Shown here: positions 1 through 8,240 of the stretch, in pieces | How positions within the stretch are numbered: position 1 is the stretch's first letter | Layout of the letters: each line of letters starts with the position of its first letter | Origin: an uncultured Bacteroidales bacterium | GTDB taxonomy: Bacteria; Bacteroidota; Bacteroidia; Bacteroidales; Muribaculaceae | Assembly (NCBI GenBank): GCA_945829225.1 | Contig: CALZTY010000023.1 | Location: 1-35,761, forward strand | Length of the DNA: 35,761 nucleotides | Direction of reading: 5' to 3' | Notes under the pieces: generated by a model | The model's input: the letters and a program-made list of their open reading frames with translations, nothing else | Databases searched by the model: none | Told to the model about the DNA's origin: nothing | Position numbers and translations under genes: made by a program

Positions 1-1
1 A

Positions 2-397
2 AAATTACTGAGATTTCTTCTTAACTGGTTTCCCACGATGATTGTCGTGGGTGTGGTGATTTATGCCACATGGGTGCCTAAGCCCTTGGAGGAGGATACA
101 TTGCCGTTAATCCCGGGTATCGACAAGTTGATACACATGGTGATGATGGGCGGCTTGGTGGGGTCTATCCTCTTTGATTATAAACGAGCCGACCGCCACC
201 GCGAGTTGAAAGGTCGCATAGTGGCGGTCGTGACTGTTGGGGTAATGTTGTTCGGCATATTCGACGAGGTGGTCCAGGGCTTGTTGCCCATCGGGCGACC
301 GAGCGATTGGTTTGACCTACTTGCCGATTGGACCGGCGCTCTCGGTGGCGCATTGTTGGCTCCGGGAGCCGTCAATGCTTGTCTGCGTCGACGCTAA
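2..397 (+). CDS. VanZ-like membrane protein, 5' end cut by window edge
   Basis: The reading frame is open through the left edge: codons before the ATG at 38 continue upstream and encode a hydrophobic/basic lead-in (KLLRFLLNWFPT) that merges with the first membrane helix. The ATG at 38 is therefore probably internal and the real start lies outside the window. About three to four helices are visible, with the FDEVVQGLLPIGRPSDWFD stretch typical of VanZ-family proteins (EhxQ...R..D..D). VanZ proteins are small membrane proteins, one linked to teicoplanin resistance; the general function is unknown. The gene converges on the thioredoxin-like gene with only two bases between stop codons and no terminator hairpin. 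Confidence 0.8.
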   Translation, partial: KLLRFLLNWFPTMIVVGVVIYATWVPKPLEEDTLPLIPGIDKLIHMVMMGGLVGSILFDYKRADRHRELKGRIVAVVTVGVMLFGIFDEVVQGLLPIGRPSDWFDLLADWTGALGGALLAPGAVNACLRRR

Positions 398-399
398 GT

Positions 400-1398
400 C
401 TATTTTACATATTCGTGGATGTCAGCGACTAATTCCTCGCTCTGCTTGTCGCGGCTGAGGATTGTGCCGTCGGGGCTGATGAGGATGATGCACGGAATGC
501 CTACGATACCGTAGAGGTCGGTGGGCAGTGACTGTGCGTTGATGATGCACTCCCAGGGAATTTCCTCCTTGGCGATGGCTCGCTCGGTGTCGGCAGGCTC
601 ATCCCACACGGCTACGCCGAGTATGGTGAGCTTGTCGCTATCCTTGTACTCATTGTAAACCTCCTTGAGGACACGCACTTGGCGCATGCAAGGACCGCAC
701 CACGAGGCAAAAAAGTCCACCAAGACATATTTACCCTTGCCCACATAGTCGCTGAGACGCTTGCCTTCCACTTCAAAGTCGATATATTGGCAACCCTCGC
801 TTGTGCTCTCTTTCGCTCTGATTGAATTGAGAACCTTGGCGAGACGTTGCGAAGATGCAAAGGCAGGATGCTCGGCGATGTAAGCATTGATTTCATCGGC
901 TGTCAATTCGTAGGCATTTTGCACGAAGAGCAAGAAGCCCACCGCATTGTCAGCGTTCTCGAGGCGTGTCTTGTTGAGCAGCGCTTCGTAGCGTATAAAC
1001 ATTTCGGTCTTTGCCGAGTCGGTAGGAGCAGCCTGATAATCTTCGTAGATTACCTTGACTTGTCCTTGAAAATCAGCCCAAATGTCGTTTAAGTGCGAGC
1101 CGATGGCGTTGCCCTCGGCATTGATGCTGATAGCGCCTTCCTCGATGAAGAATTGGCTGAAGCGCTCACCACCGACGCTCATACGAGCAACAATCGGGGT
1201 GTCGATACTGCCGTTGAACACGGCTACGCTATTCTCGACAAGCACCGAGTCAATCTTATCGCCGTTGTCAAAGTTGGTGATAATAGCCCACGAGCCGTTG
1301 GCTTCGTCGGTGAGGTTTGCGGTCACCTTGTACTCGCCGGCATATGAGACAGCCGAGCCGAGCAACAAGGTGGCAGCGAGAGTGAAAAATTTGTTCAT
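400..1398 (-). CDS. TlpA-like thiol-disulfide oxidoreductase with DUF4369-like N-terminal domain
   Basis: The 332-residue protein has a signal peptide (residues 1-20, ending SAVSYA), a DUF4369-like beta-rich domain at about 22-110, a helical linker, and a C-terminal thioredoxin fold from about 205. The redox motif is W-C-G-P-C at 233-237, followed by the cis-proline region GIPCIILI. Family knowledge: such periplasmic TlpA/ResA-type proteins reduce or isomerise disulfides in exported proteins and are abundant in Bacteroidales. It starts two bases after the stop of the CoA-transferase gene, so it is probably co-transcribed with it; a functional link between the two is not obvious. Confidence 0.88.
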   Translation of the reverse strand: MNKFFTLAATLLLGSAVSYAGEYKVTANLTDEANGSWAIITNFDNGDKIDSVLVENSVAVFNGSIDTPIVARMSVGGERFSQFFIEEGAISINAEGNAIGSHLNDIWADFQGQVKVIYEDYQAAPTDSAKTEMFIRYEALLNKTRLENADNAVGFLLFVQNAYELTADEINAYIAEHPAFASSQRLAKVLNSIRAKESTSEGCQYIDFEVEGKRLSDYVGKGKYVLVDFFASWCGPCMRQVRVLKEVYNEYKDSDKLTILGVAVWDEPADTERAIAKEEIPWECIINAQSLPTDLYGIVGIPCIILISPDGTILSRDKQSEELVADIHEYVK

Positions 1399-1400
1399 AT

Positions 1401-2894
1401 TTATGCAAATTTAGAGAAGTCGGCATTGCGCATATCGCCGGTCTCGTTGAAGGCGATATGGAAGGCAAAAGCAGCCTGGAGCGAGTGGGGAGTTTGACCG
1501 CCCTTACCCAGCTTGAGGTAATCGCGCAACAAGGGACGATAGTCGGGGTGAGCACAGTTGTCGATAATGACGTGAGCGCGTTCAACGGGGTCGAGGTGGC
1601 GCAAGTCGGCGATACCTTGGTCGGTAACGACGATGTCAACAGAGTGCTCCGAGTGGTCGGCATGAGCCACCATAGGCACGATGTTGCTGATGAGTCCGCC
1701 CTTGGTGACTGAGGGGCACGAGAAGATTGAGATGTAGGCGTTGCGAGTGAAGTCGCCCGAGCCGCCGATACCGTTCATCATCTTGGTGCCGAGGACGTGG
1801 GTGGAGTTGACGCCACCAAAGATGTCTGCCTCCAAGGCGGTGTTCATGGCAATAACGCCGATACGACGGATCACCTCGGGGTTGTTGGAGATTTCGGCGG
1901 GACGCATCAAAATCTTGTCATGGAAGAAGTCGATGTTGGCAAAGAGTTCTTCCTCAACCTTGTCTGAGAAGGTCATCGAGCAGGTCGAAGCAAAGGTACA
2001 TTTGCCCTTCTTCATCAATTCAAGAACTGCATCTTGGATAACCTCGGTGTACATGCGGAATGTGGGGAGGACCTTGCTCTCGCCCAAGTCATAGAGGACA
2101 GCATTGGCGACATTGCCTACGCCCGATTGCAGGGGCAGGAATTCCTTGGGGATGCCCCCCTTCTGATACTCGCTCACGAGGAAGCGTACCACGTTGGAGC
2201 CAATCTGCTTGGAAACCTCATCGGGCTCGGTGAATGACTTGACGCCATCGAGAGAGTCGGTCTTGACGATGCCTACCACCTTGTTGGGGTCAATCTTGAG
2301 GATGGGCGAGCCGATGCGGTCGCTGGCGCTGTAGATGCCAATCTCGCGACGGTAGGGCGGGTCGAGAGGCATATATATGTCGTGCATACCCAGCAACGAG
2401 TGGGGCAGTTTGGCATTCAGTTCGATGAAAATCTTGTCGGCGAGGGCAGCATAAGTGGGGACATTACCCACGCCGCAACCAACGATTACTTCGCCGTTAG
2501 GGGTGATGTCGGCAGCCTCAATGATGGCATAGTCGACTTTCCCGAAGAAACCATAGCGAGTCTCTTGAGCCATCTCGGAGAGGTGACGGTCGCTGTAGTG
2601 AACGTCGTGGCAGTTGATGCGCTTGCGCAGGTCGGGCACATTCTGATACGGTGCGCGGATGTTGATGGCGTTGGCGCGCGAGAGGCAACCGTCAACGTGG
2701 TCAGATGTGGATGCGCCGGTGAGGATGTTGATTTTAAAGGGACGTCCCTCGGCATGTTCTTTTTCTGCCTTTGCGGCAATAGCCTCGGTGATGGCTTTGG
2801 GAGCGCCGGGAGCGGTAAAGCCTGATAAACCTAAGGTGTCGCCGTCTTTGATTAACTCGGCGGCTTCTTGCGGGGTGATAAAATTAAAACTCAT
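1401..2894 (-). CDS. Succinate/acetate CoA-transferase (acetyl-CoA hydrolase family)
   Basis: A 497-residue class I CoA-transferase, full length for the acetyl-CoA hydrolase/succinyl-CoA:acetate CoA-transferase family. Visible landmarks are GFTAPGAPKA near the N-terminus, GVGNVANAV at about 258-266, MYTEVIQDAV with candidate catalytic Glu284, and the glycine-rich GIGGSGDFTRNAYISIF segment. The family moves CoA between succinate and acetate or propionate through a glutamyl-CoA intermediate. In Bacteroidales this fits the succinate-propionate fermentation route. Exact substrate preference cannot be read from sequence. It lies 32 bases downstream of a small membrane protein gene and 2 bases upstream of the thioredoxin-like gene, suggesting one transcript from the promoter at 3310-3341. 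Confidence 0.93.
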   Translation of the reverse strand: MSFNFITPQEAAELIKDGDTLGLSGFTAPGAPKAITEAIAAKAEKEHAEGRPFKINILTGASTSDHVDGCLSRANAINIRAPYQNVPDLRKRINCHDVHYSDRHLSEMAQETRYGFFGKVDYAIIEAADITPNGEVIVGCGVGNVPTYAALADKIFIELNAKLPHSLLGMHDIYMPLDPPYRREIGIYSASDRIGSPILKIDPNKVVGIVKTDSLDGVKSFTEPDEVSKQIGSNVVRFLVSEYQKGGIPKEFLPLQSGVGNVANAVLYDLGESKVLPTFRMYTEVIQDAVLELMKKGKCTFASTCSMTFSDKVEEELFANIDFFHDKILMRPAEISNNPEVIRRIGVIAMNTALEADIFGGVNSTHVLGTKMMNGIGGSGDFTRNAYISIFSCPSVTKGGLISNIVPMVAHADHSEHSVDIVVTDQGIADLRHLDPVERAHVIIDNCAHPDYRPLLRDYLKLGKGGQTPHSLQAAFAFHIAFNETGDMRNADFSKFA

Positions 2895-2926
2895 GGTAGT
2901 TGTTAGGTGTTAATTTATCTGTGATG

Positions 2927-3283
2927 TTAATAGATTTCGTGGGGTTGTTTGAATTTGGGCTGAAGGATTTCGCCCATGATGATTTGATTGCGCAGAGCGC
3001 GTTGGCGCGGAGTCAAGACGCGTCGTGGTGTAGGAGTGGCAGGAGCCGCTACGGGTTGCTCGGCTACCGACTTCTTACGTTGGTGAGGCTTCTTGGTGAT
3101 GCTAACACCCTCATTGTCAGGGGTAAACGTGTGGACGGGCTCGGGGACTTCAAGGTGCTGAAGTTCAGGAAGCTGAAACATCTCATCCTCTTTTTGGCGC
3201 TTCTTGGCTGCCTTGGCTGCGTTGGCTACCAAGCCCACCACAATAATAATTATTGCTAAAAAAAACTCAAATGATGACTCCAC
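2927..3283 (-). CDS. Small single-helix membrane protein, unknown function
   Basis: The 118-residue protein begins with GTG at 3281-3283; no ATG occurs before residue 35, and the start sits about 20 bases after the predicted transcription start of a consensus promoter. Residues 8-24 (FLAIIIIVVGLVANAA) form one membrane helix, followed by a charged, Pro/Lys/Gln-rich tail of about 90 residues without cysteines. I do not recognise the family. It is the first gene of the unit that continues into the CoA-transferase and thioredoxin-like genes and is divergent from miaB. Confidence 0.7.
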   Translation of the reverse strand: MESSFEFFLAIIIIVVGLVANAAKAAKKRQKEDEMFQLPELQHLEVPEPVHTFTPDNEGVSITKKPHQRKKSVAEQPVAAPATPTPRRVLTPRQRALRNQIIMGEILQPKFKQPHEIY

Positions 3284-3299
3284 GTTGAATGATTATTTG

Positions 3300-3307
3300 T
3301 AAATTTG
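3300..3307 (+). promoter_or_regulatory. -7 box of putative miaB promoter
   Basis: TAAATTTG matches the Bacteroidetes -7 consensus TAnnTTTG exactly. No TTTG lies at the usual 19-21 base spacing upstream, so the -33 half is weak. The predicted RNA start (about 3312) fits the miaB ATG at 3358. Confidence 0.5.
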
Positions 3308-3309
3308 CA

Positions 3310-3341
3310 CAAATTTAGATATTTTTGATTACTGACGCAAA
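3310..3341 (-). promoter_or_regulatory. Promoter of the membrane protein/CoA-transferase unit
   Basis: Read on the minus strand: TTTG (3341-3338), 20 bases, TAAATTTG (3317-3310). This is a perfect match to the Bacteroidetes sigma-ABfr consensus. The -7 box is the mirror image of the miaB -7 box two bases away. Confidence 0.7.
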
Positions 3342-3357
3342 TATTTTTTACGAAATA

Positions 3358-4701
3358 ATGACACAAGAGAGCATAAAAAGCCCGAAATTATATATTGAGA
3401 CATATGGATGCCAGATGAATGTCGCCGACTCGGAGGTAGTGGCATCGATTATGGGTATGGCAGGGTGTGAAATCACCGAGACCATCGACGATGCCGACGT
3501 GGTGCTGTTGAACACCTGCTCGATACGCGACAATGCCGAGCAAAAAATCTTCTCGCGACTGCAATTTCTGCAGTCACTGCGTCGCCGTCGCGGCAAGTTG
3601 ATTGTCGGTGTGATAGGCTGTATGGCAGAGCGAGTGCGCGACACCTTGCAACAGGAGCATGGTGTGGATATCGTGGTCGGTCCCGATGCTTATCTCGACT
3701 TGCCGGCTCTATTTGAGGCGGCACAAGCCGGACACAAGGCTATCAATGTAGAACTCAGCACCACAGAGACTTACCGCGATGTGATACCTCGCCGATTAGG
3801 CGCCAATCGCGTGAGCGGATTTGTGAGCATCATGCGCGGCTGCGACAACTTCTGCTCGTATTGCATCGTGCCCTATACCCGTGGTCGCGAGCGCTCGCGT
3901 GCCGTTGACAGCATCCTCGCCGAGATAGGCGATTTGAAGTCGCGTGGCTTCAAGGAAGTCACTCTCTTGGGTCAGAATGTCAATTCATATCGCTACGAGG
4001 CACCCGACGGCTCGGTAGTGACCTTTGCCGAGTTGTTGCGCATAGTGTCGGATGCTGCACCCGAGATGCGCATACGTTTCACCACTTCGCACCCCAAGGA
4101 CTTGAGCGACGAGGTGATTGCCGTGATAGCCGAGCGCCCCAATCTGTGCCGTCACATACACTTGCCGGTCCAGAGCGGTAGCAACAAGATACTCAAACTG
4201 ATGAACCGCAAGTACACTCGCGAGTGGTATCTCGACCGCGTGGCTGCAATACGCCGCGCCATGCCCGACTGCACCATCACCACCGATATGTTCTCCGGCT
4301 TCCATGACGAGACCGAGGCGGACTTTGAGGAGACCCTGTCGCTGATGCGCGAGGTAGGCTTCGACAGCGCCTTTATGTTTAAATATAGCGAGCGCCCCGG
4401 CACCTTGGCATCGCGCCAGATGCCCGATAATGTGCCCGAGGATGTGAAGATTGAACGCCTCAATCGTATGATAGCCTTGCAGAACGAGTTGTCGGCAGAG
4501 TCCAATCGTCGCGATGTTGGCAAGACTTTTGAGGTACTTGTCGAGGGAATTGCCAAGCGCGGCACCGACCACTTGGTAGGGCGTACATCGGGCAACAAGG
4601 CTTGTGTATTGCCGCGTGGCGAGCACCATGTGGGCGAGTTTGTGCGTGTCAAGGTCGTCGACTCAACGTCAGCAACGTTGATATGCGAAATTGCTAAATA
4701 G
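3358..4701 (+). CDS. miaB: tRNA-2-methylthio-N6-dimethylallyladenosine synthase
   Basis: Radical-SAM methylthiotransferase of 447 residues that adds the 2-methylthio group to i6A37 in tRNAs reading UNN codons. The N-terminal UPF0004 domain carries its three cluster cysteines in TYGCQMN, LNTCSIRDNAEQK and IGCMAERV. The radical-SAM motif is C-D-N-F-C-S-Y-C in GCDNFCSYCIVPYTRGRE, and a TRAM domain closes the protein. The ATG at 3358 was chosen because it directly precedes the conserved N-terminus (KLYIETYGC); an upstream in-frame start at 3325 would lie only about a dozen bases after the predicted transcription start. The NSS transporter follows after 23 bases. Confidence 0.95.
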   Translation: MTQESIKSPKLYIETYGCQMNVADSEVVASIMGMAGCEITETIDDADVVLLNTCSIRDNAEQKIFSRLQFLQSLRRRRGKLIVGVIGCMAERVRDTLQQEHGVDIVVGPDAYLDLPALFEAAQAGHKAINVELSTTETYRDVIPRRLGANRVSGFVSIMRGCDNFCSYCIVPYTRGRERSRAVDSILAEIGDLKSRGFKEVTLLGQNVNSYRYEAPDGSVVTFAELLRIVSDAAPEMRIRFTTSHPKDLSDEVIAVIAERPNLCRHIHLPVQSGSNKILKLMNRKYTREWYLDRVAAIRRAMPDCTITTDMFSGFHDETEADFEETLSLMREVGFDSAFMFKYSERPGTLASRQMPDNVPEDVKIERLNRMIALQNELSAESNRRDVGKTFEVLVEGIAKRGTDHLVGRTSGNKACVLPRGEHHVGEFVRVKVVDSTSATLICEIAK

Positions 4702-4724
4702 AATAAACCAATCAACTGATATTT

Positions 4725-6086
4725 ATGTCAAACAAATTGTTCAGTTCCCGAATGGGAGTGATAGCGGCGACCCTGGGCTCGGCAGTGGGCTTGGGCAATG
4801 TGTGGCGCTTCCCTGCTGAGGCTCAAGCCAATGGTGGTGCCGCCTTCTTGCTGTTGTACATAGCATGTGTCATCATATTAGGTGTGCCTATGATGCTCGT
4901 CGAGATGACCCTGGGGCGCCACGGCCGTAGCGATGTAGTGGGAGTGTTTAAGAAATTGGAGCCCGGAAAGCCCTGGTGGGGTGTAGGTGCATTGGCAATT
5001 CTTGCCTCATTGCTCATCACCGGCTTCTATATGGTGGTGGAAGGCTGGACAGCCGAGTATCTATGGAACTCGATTACCGGAGCGCTCTACGAGGGCACCG
5101 GCGAGTCGGTGGCGCAGACAGATGCCGTATTGAAAGCGCGTATGGGCGAGTATATCAACTCAGACTTTTCACCGCTAATCTTTACACTGGTTGTGTTTAT
5201 GATAAATGTCGGTATATTGATTGGCGGAGTGCAGAAAGGTATTGAACGCGTTTCCAATATATTGATGCCGATGTTCTTTGTGGTCTTGGCGATACTGTGT
5301 TGCATGACGCTGTCGCTCGATGGCGCCGGCGAGGGCTTGCGATGGTTCTTGTCACCTGATTTCTCGCTGATTACCTGGGATACCGTGGTCAATGCCTTGG
5401 GACAGACATTCTTCTCGCTGAGTATCGGCATGGGATGCATAGTGACTTATGCGTCGTATTATCCTGATAATACGCGACTTACAGGCACTGCTGTAATAGT
5501 GGCGATGATGAGCCTTTTGGTGGCATTGATGGTGGGTTGTGTAATCTTCCCGTCGGTGACTCATTTTGGTCTCACCGACCATGGGCTTGCCGGTTCTACC
5601 TTGGTGTTCAGAACATTACCCAATGTGTTCTCGATGATGCCGGGCACAACATTCTGGTCTATTCTCTTCTTCACTCTGCTGTTTGTTGCGGCTCTGACAT
5701 CGACGGTGTCGATGGTCGAGGTGACTGTGGCATTTATGCAGGAGCGTTTGAAGGTGAGCCGTGCCAAGGCGGTAGTGCTCACTGTCGTGCCGATGATTGT
5801 CTTGGGTATATTCAGTTCGCTGTCATTCGGCTCGTTGAGCGACTTCACCATCGCCGGCAAGACATTCTTTGATTTGCTGGACTTTATCGCCACCAACTTG
5901 CTCTTGCCATTGGGTGGTATCATACTATGTATATATGTGGGCTGGTTTGCGCCCAAGACCATGCTCCGCGAGCAGTTGACCAATCATGGTAGGACACGCT
6001 TGCTATTGCTCAACGCCATTGTTTTCATTATCCGCTATGTAGCACCTTTGTTAATAGGCGTGATAATGGTGTTTACATTTATTTAG
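4725..6086 (+). CDS. Sodium-dependent transporter, NSS/SNF family
   Basis: A 453-residue polytopic protein with about 11-12 helices. Helix 1 has the family signature ATLGSAVGLGNVWRFP, where the unwound Gly-Leu-Gly region binds Na+ and substrate, and helix 2 has the usual YIACVIILGVPMMLVE. Family knowledge: NSS proteins such as LeuT, MhsT and TnaT import amino acids with Na+. The substrate is not predictable here. The next gene begins three bases after its stop and encodes a small single-helix protein, recalling transporters of this family that need a small partner subunit. Confidence 0.92.
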   Translation: MSNKLFSSRMGVIAATLGSAVGLGNVWRFPAEAQANGGAAFLLLYIACVIILGVPMMLVEMTLGRHGRSDVVGVFKKLEPGKPWWGVGALAILASLLITGFYMVVEGWTAEYLWNSITGALYEGTGESVAQTDAVLKARMGEYINSDFSPLIFTLVVFMINVGILIGGVQKGIERVSNILMPMFFVVLAILCCMTLSLDGAGEGLRWFLSPDFSLITWDTVVNALGQTFFSLSIGMGCIVTYASYYPDNTRLTGTAVIVAMMSLLVALMVGCVIFPSVTHFGLTDHGLAGSTLVFRTLPNVFSMMPGTTFWSILFFTLLFVAALTSTVSMVEVTVAFMQERLKVSRAKAVVLTVVPMIVLGIFSSLSFGSLSDFTIAGKTFFDLLDFIATNLLLPLGGIILCIYVGWFAPKTMLREQLTNHGRTRLLLLNAIVFIIRYVAPLLIGVIMVFTFI

Positions 6087-6089
6087 CAT

Positions 6090-6422
6090 ATGGCTGACAA
6101 GCACACGCGTATGACCGGACCCCAATTGATGGGCGTTGCCCTCGGGGTGGCGGTCATACTGTTTGTGGGTATACTATTGGCACGACCGGGTGGCTCGGGC
6201 GAGGTGGTCGTAGTCGCAGATACGGTGCTTGTGGAGCAACATGAGGACACCGTCACCGGCAACAAGACAACGAGTCGGCATCGTCGCAAGAAGCCCGCAA
6301 AGCCTGCACGACAGCAACTGCAACCTCATAGTCGCAATTACCTTGATGAGCGTGTAGATGAGGTGCTCAATCGGGAGCACCGACACCGCCCTCGGTCTGT
6401 GCAAGATACTCTTGTGCAGTGA
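6090..6422 (+). CDS. Small single-helix membrane protein following the NSS transporter
   Basis: The 110-residue protein has one membrane segment at about 14-31 (MGVALGVAVILFVGILLA) and a polar tail rich in Arg, Lys, His and Pro (KTTSRHRRKKPAKPARQQ at about 59-76). No family is recognised. Its ATG lies three bases after the NSS transporter stop, so the two are very likely translated from one transcript. The last 56 bases overlap the 3' end of the converging DUF3109 gene. It could be a transporter accessory subunit (inference) or an unrelated membrane anchor protein. Confidence 0.65.
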   Translation: MADKHTRMTGPQLMGVALGVAVILFVGILLARPGGSGEVVVVADTVLVEQHEDTVTGNKTTSRHRRKKPAKPARQQLQPHSRNYLDERVDEVLNREHRHRPRSVQDTLVQ

Positions 6423-6966
6423 GTTTCAACTCGTTGTACCACTCGGCGCCGAAGCAGCGTGTGAGCGGACCTTCGAGAAACTCATATGCGCGGATACCTT
6501 TGGCACGTCCGAGGACTTCGGCACATTTGCATATCTTCCAGCGGTGAAAGTTGACCGCTGTGAATGACGGATAGCGGGCGATGCGCACCGGGTAGAGATG
6601 ACACGACAGTGGCTTCATAAAGCCGATACGCCCCTGGCGCCAAGCCTTCTCAATGGCACACTGGCACATGCCGCCCTCGCCGTAGCACGAAAAGACACAG
6701 TTGCGCCCGTCGATGATTGAGGTTACCAAGTCTCCCTCCTCGTCGATATACGCCACGCCGTTGCGCTCTATTTCCTCGCGAGCGGCAGGCTGCAGGTCAT
6801 CGATGATTTCGGGCAATATTTGCTCGATGGTTGTGCGCTCCTCCTCGGTGATAGGGGCTCCGGCATCGCCTTCGATGCAGCATTCGCCGAGGCATTTGTC
6901 CAGGTCGCAGCAAAAAAAGCGCTCGATGAGGTCGAGGCTCACCAGCGTATCTTGTATCTGTAGCAT
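6367..6966 (-). CDS. DUF3109 family cysteine-rich protein
   Basis: About 199 residues with many cysteines in clusters (FCCDLDKCLGECC, then CVFSCYGEGGMCQC, then SCHLYPVRI and ICKC), as in the DUF3109/YkgJ-like proteins proposed to bind zinc or an iron-sulfur cluster. The biochemical role is unknown. I chose the ATG at 6966 because the N-terminus MLQIQDTLVSLDLIE matches how the family usually begins. A GTG at 6993 in the same frame overlaps the stop of the plug gene (GTGA) and would add nine residues. It is last in the ung/plug unit, and its 3' end overlaps the convergent small membrane protein gene. Confidence 0.82.
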   Translation of the reverse strand: MLQIQDTLVSLDLIERFFCCDLDKCLGECCIEGDAGAPITEEERTTIEQILPEIIDDLQPAAREEIERNGVAYIDEEGDLVTSIIDGRNCVFSCYGEGGMCQCAIEKAWRQGRIGFMKPLSCHLYPVRIARYPSFTAVNFHRWKICKCAEVLGRAKGIRAYEFLEGPLTRCFGAEWYNELKLTAQEYLAQTEGGVGAPD

Positions 6967-6989
6967 ATATTCTTCAGTTTCAATAGTTT

Positions 6990-8240
6990 TCACGGTTGAG
7001 AGGTAATGAGGGTTACACCGATAAGGCGGTCGGTGCGGTCGAGCGGACCGCGAGTATACACCTTTATCAAGTATTCGTTTTGAGTTTGGTATTTGTTACC
7101 CTCGATGATGGAGGTAGTACCTGAATTGGCGCCTGTGGGCACGGCGAGATACTGGTAGTTGTAAGCGCCTTGCTTGAGGAGGAGTACCTTCTCATAGCAG
7201 CCGGTGAGTTGGTTGTAAGCCATAATTGACTCGGCATCAAAGCGCCGCGAGGTAAGGTCGCCGTCGATAAAAATGCGACAGCCCTCGAGTTCGGGCATCT
7301 GTAGGGCGAAGTGTACCACCACATAGTCGGCGTTGAGGTCAGAGTCGTCCGAGCCGTATTGGCGTATGTAGAAACGTCCGTGCTGAGTTTGGTCGTAGGA
7401 ATACGATGCGTCGGCGCGGGATAGGTCGTTATACAACTTGAAGTGGTAGTAGGGATAGGCGTAGGCTATTTCCTCTACGCCCATGCCGGGGTAGTTGATA
7501 TCGGCGACTTCCATGCGACGGTATTCGTTGCCTGCCTCGAAGATTAGGGGCTGCTGATGCTCATAAATGGACCGACTCCCCGACATGCGCAGCGGTTGGC
7601 GAAGAGCCACTTCATTGTCGTATCTGCCATTCTGGGCGACCATCACGGTGATGTCGTTGAAGGGGTCGGCAACCGATGCTCGTTCGCTGTCGACAGTGAT
7701 GGCGAGTTGTTGGTGCCCGCTGTTGTAGTCGATATCGGTTTGTGTAGTGACGGATACACTGATAGGGGCGACTTGCTCGCTAAGCATCACTCGGCGGGCA
7801 AACCACACATCGTCGGGGTCATTCTCAGGATATACCTCTATGAGGTAATTGCCCGACATTGTGGGTGATATATCTTCGTTGGGGAAGTTGAACCAATAAT
7901 GAACATAGTGCACAGTCGTAGCACCCGAGAAGGCGTAGTCAGTGATATTGCTCTCGTTGAAACTGTCGAGCCATTGAGCCTCGGCGATGGATGATGGCTG
8001 CCAATTGGCATCGCATCTCACCACGCGGTAGCGCATATACTCGACCTCCTCGCTGAGGTGGTCGAAGGCAATGGTGAGGACATCATCTGAGCCGAGCACA
8101 GCCATCGGGGGTGCGTAGAAGTCGTTGCCGGCAGTGACCGTGATGGTGCGTATGCGCTCGTTGAAGATGCCGTCCATGGTGTCGCGGGCGTTGGCGGCTA
8201 TGGTGCTAATGAGCAATAATATGAATGATAATGTTTTCAT
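6990..8240 (-). CDS. Type IX secretion system plug protein (DUF5103)
   Basis: A 416-residue secreted beta-rich protein with signal peptide MKTLSFILLLISTIAANA. The first domain (about 28-140) reads RIRTITVTAGNDFYAPP ... EVEYMRYRVVRCDANWQPS, the DUF5103 pattern; the rest is a C-terminal beta domain with FYIRQYGSDDSD and KVYTRGPLDRTDRLIG. Family knowledge: in Flavobacterium johnsoniae a DUF5103 protein plugs the periplasmic side of the T9SS translocon SprA. The ATG at 8240 forms an ATGA overlap with the ung stop, so it is preferred over an ATG six bases upstream. Sits between ung and DUF3109 in one unit. No other T9SS core gene is present in the window. Confidence 0.85.
   Translation of the reverse strand: MKTLSFILLLISTIAANARDTMDGIFNERIRTITVTAGNDFYAPPMAVLGSDDVLTIAFDHLSEEVEYMRYRVVRCDANWQPSSIAEAQWLDSFNESNITDYAFSGATTVHYVHYWFNFPNEDISPTMSGNYLIEVYPENDPDDVWFARRVMLSEQVAPISVSVTTQTDIDYNSGHQQLAITVDSERASVADPFNDITVMVAQNGRYDNEVALRQPLRMSGSRSIYEHQQPLIFEAGNEYRRMEVADINYPGMGVEEIAYAYPYYHFKLYNDLSRADASYSYDQTQHGRFYIRQYGSDDSDLNADYVVVHFALQMPELEGCRIFIDGDLTSRRFDAESIMAYNQLTGCYEKVLLLKQGAYNYQYLAVPTGANSGTTSIIEGNKYQTQNEYLIKVYTRGPLDRTDRLIGVTLITSQP

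Noticed and set aside
3985-4629. 214-codon minus-strand frame inside miaB
   Set aside because: A shadow of the conserved miaB radical-SAM and TRAM coding sequence, with no promoter or recognisable domain.
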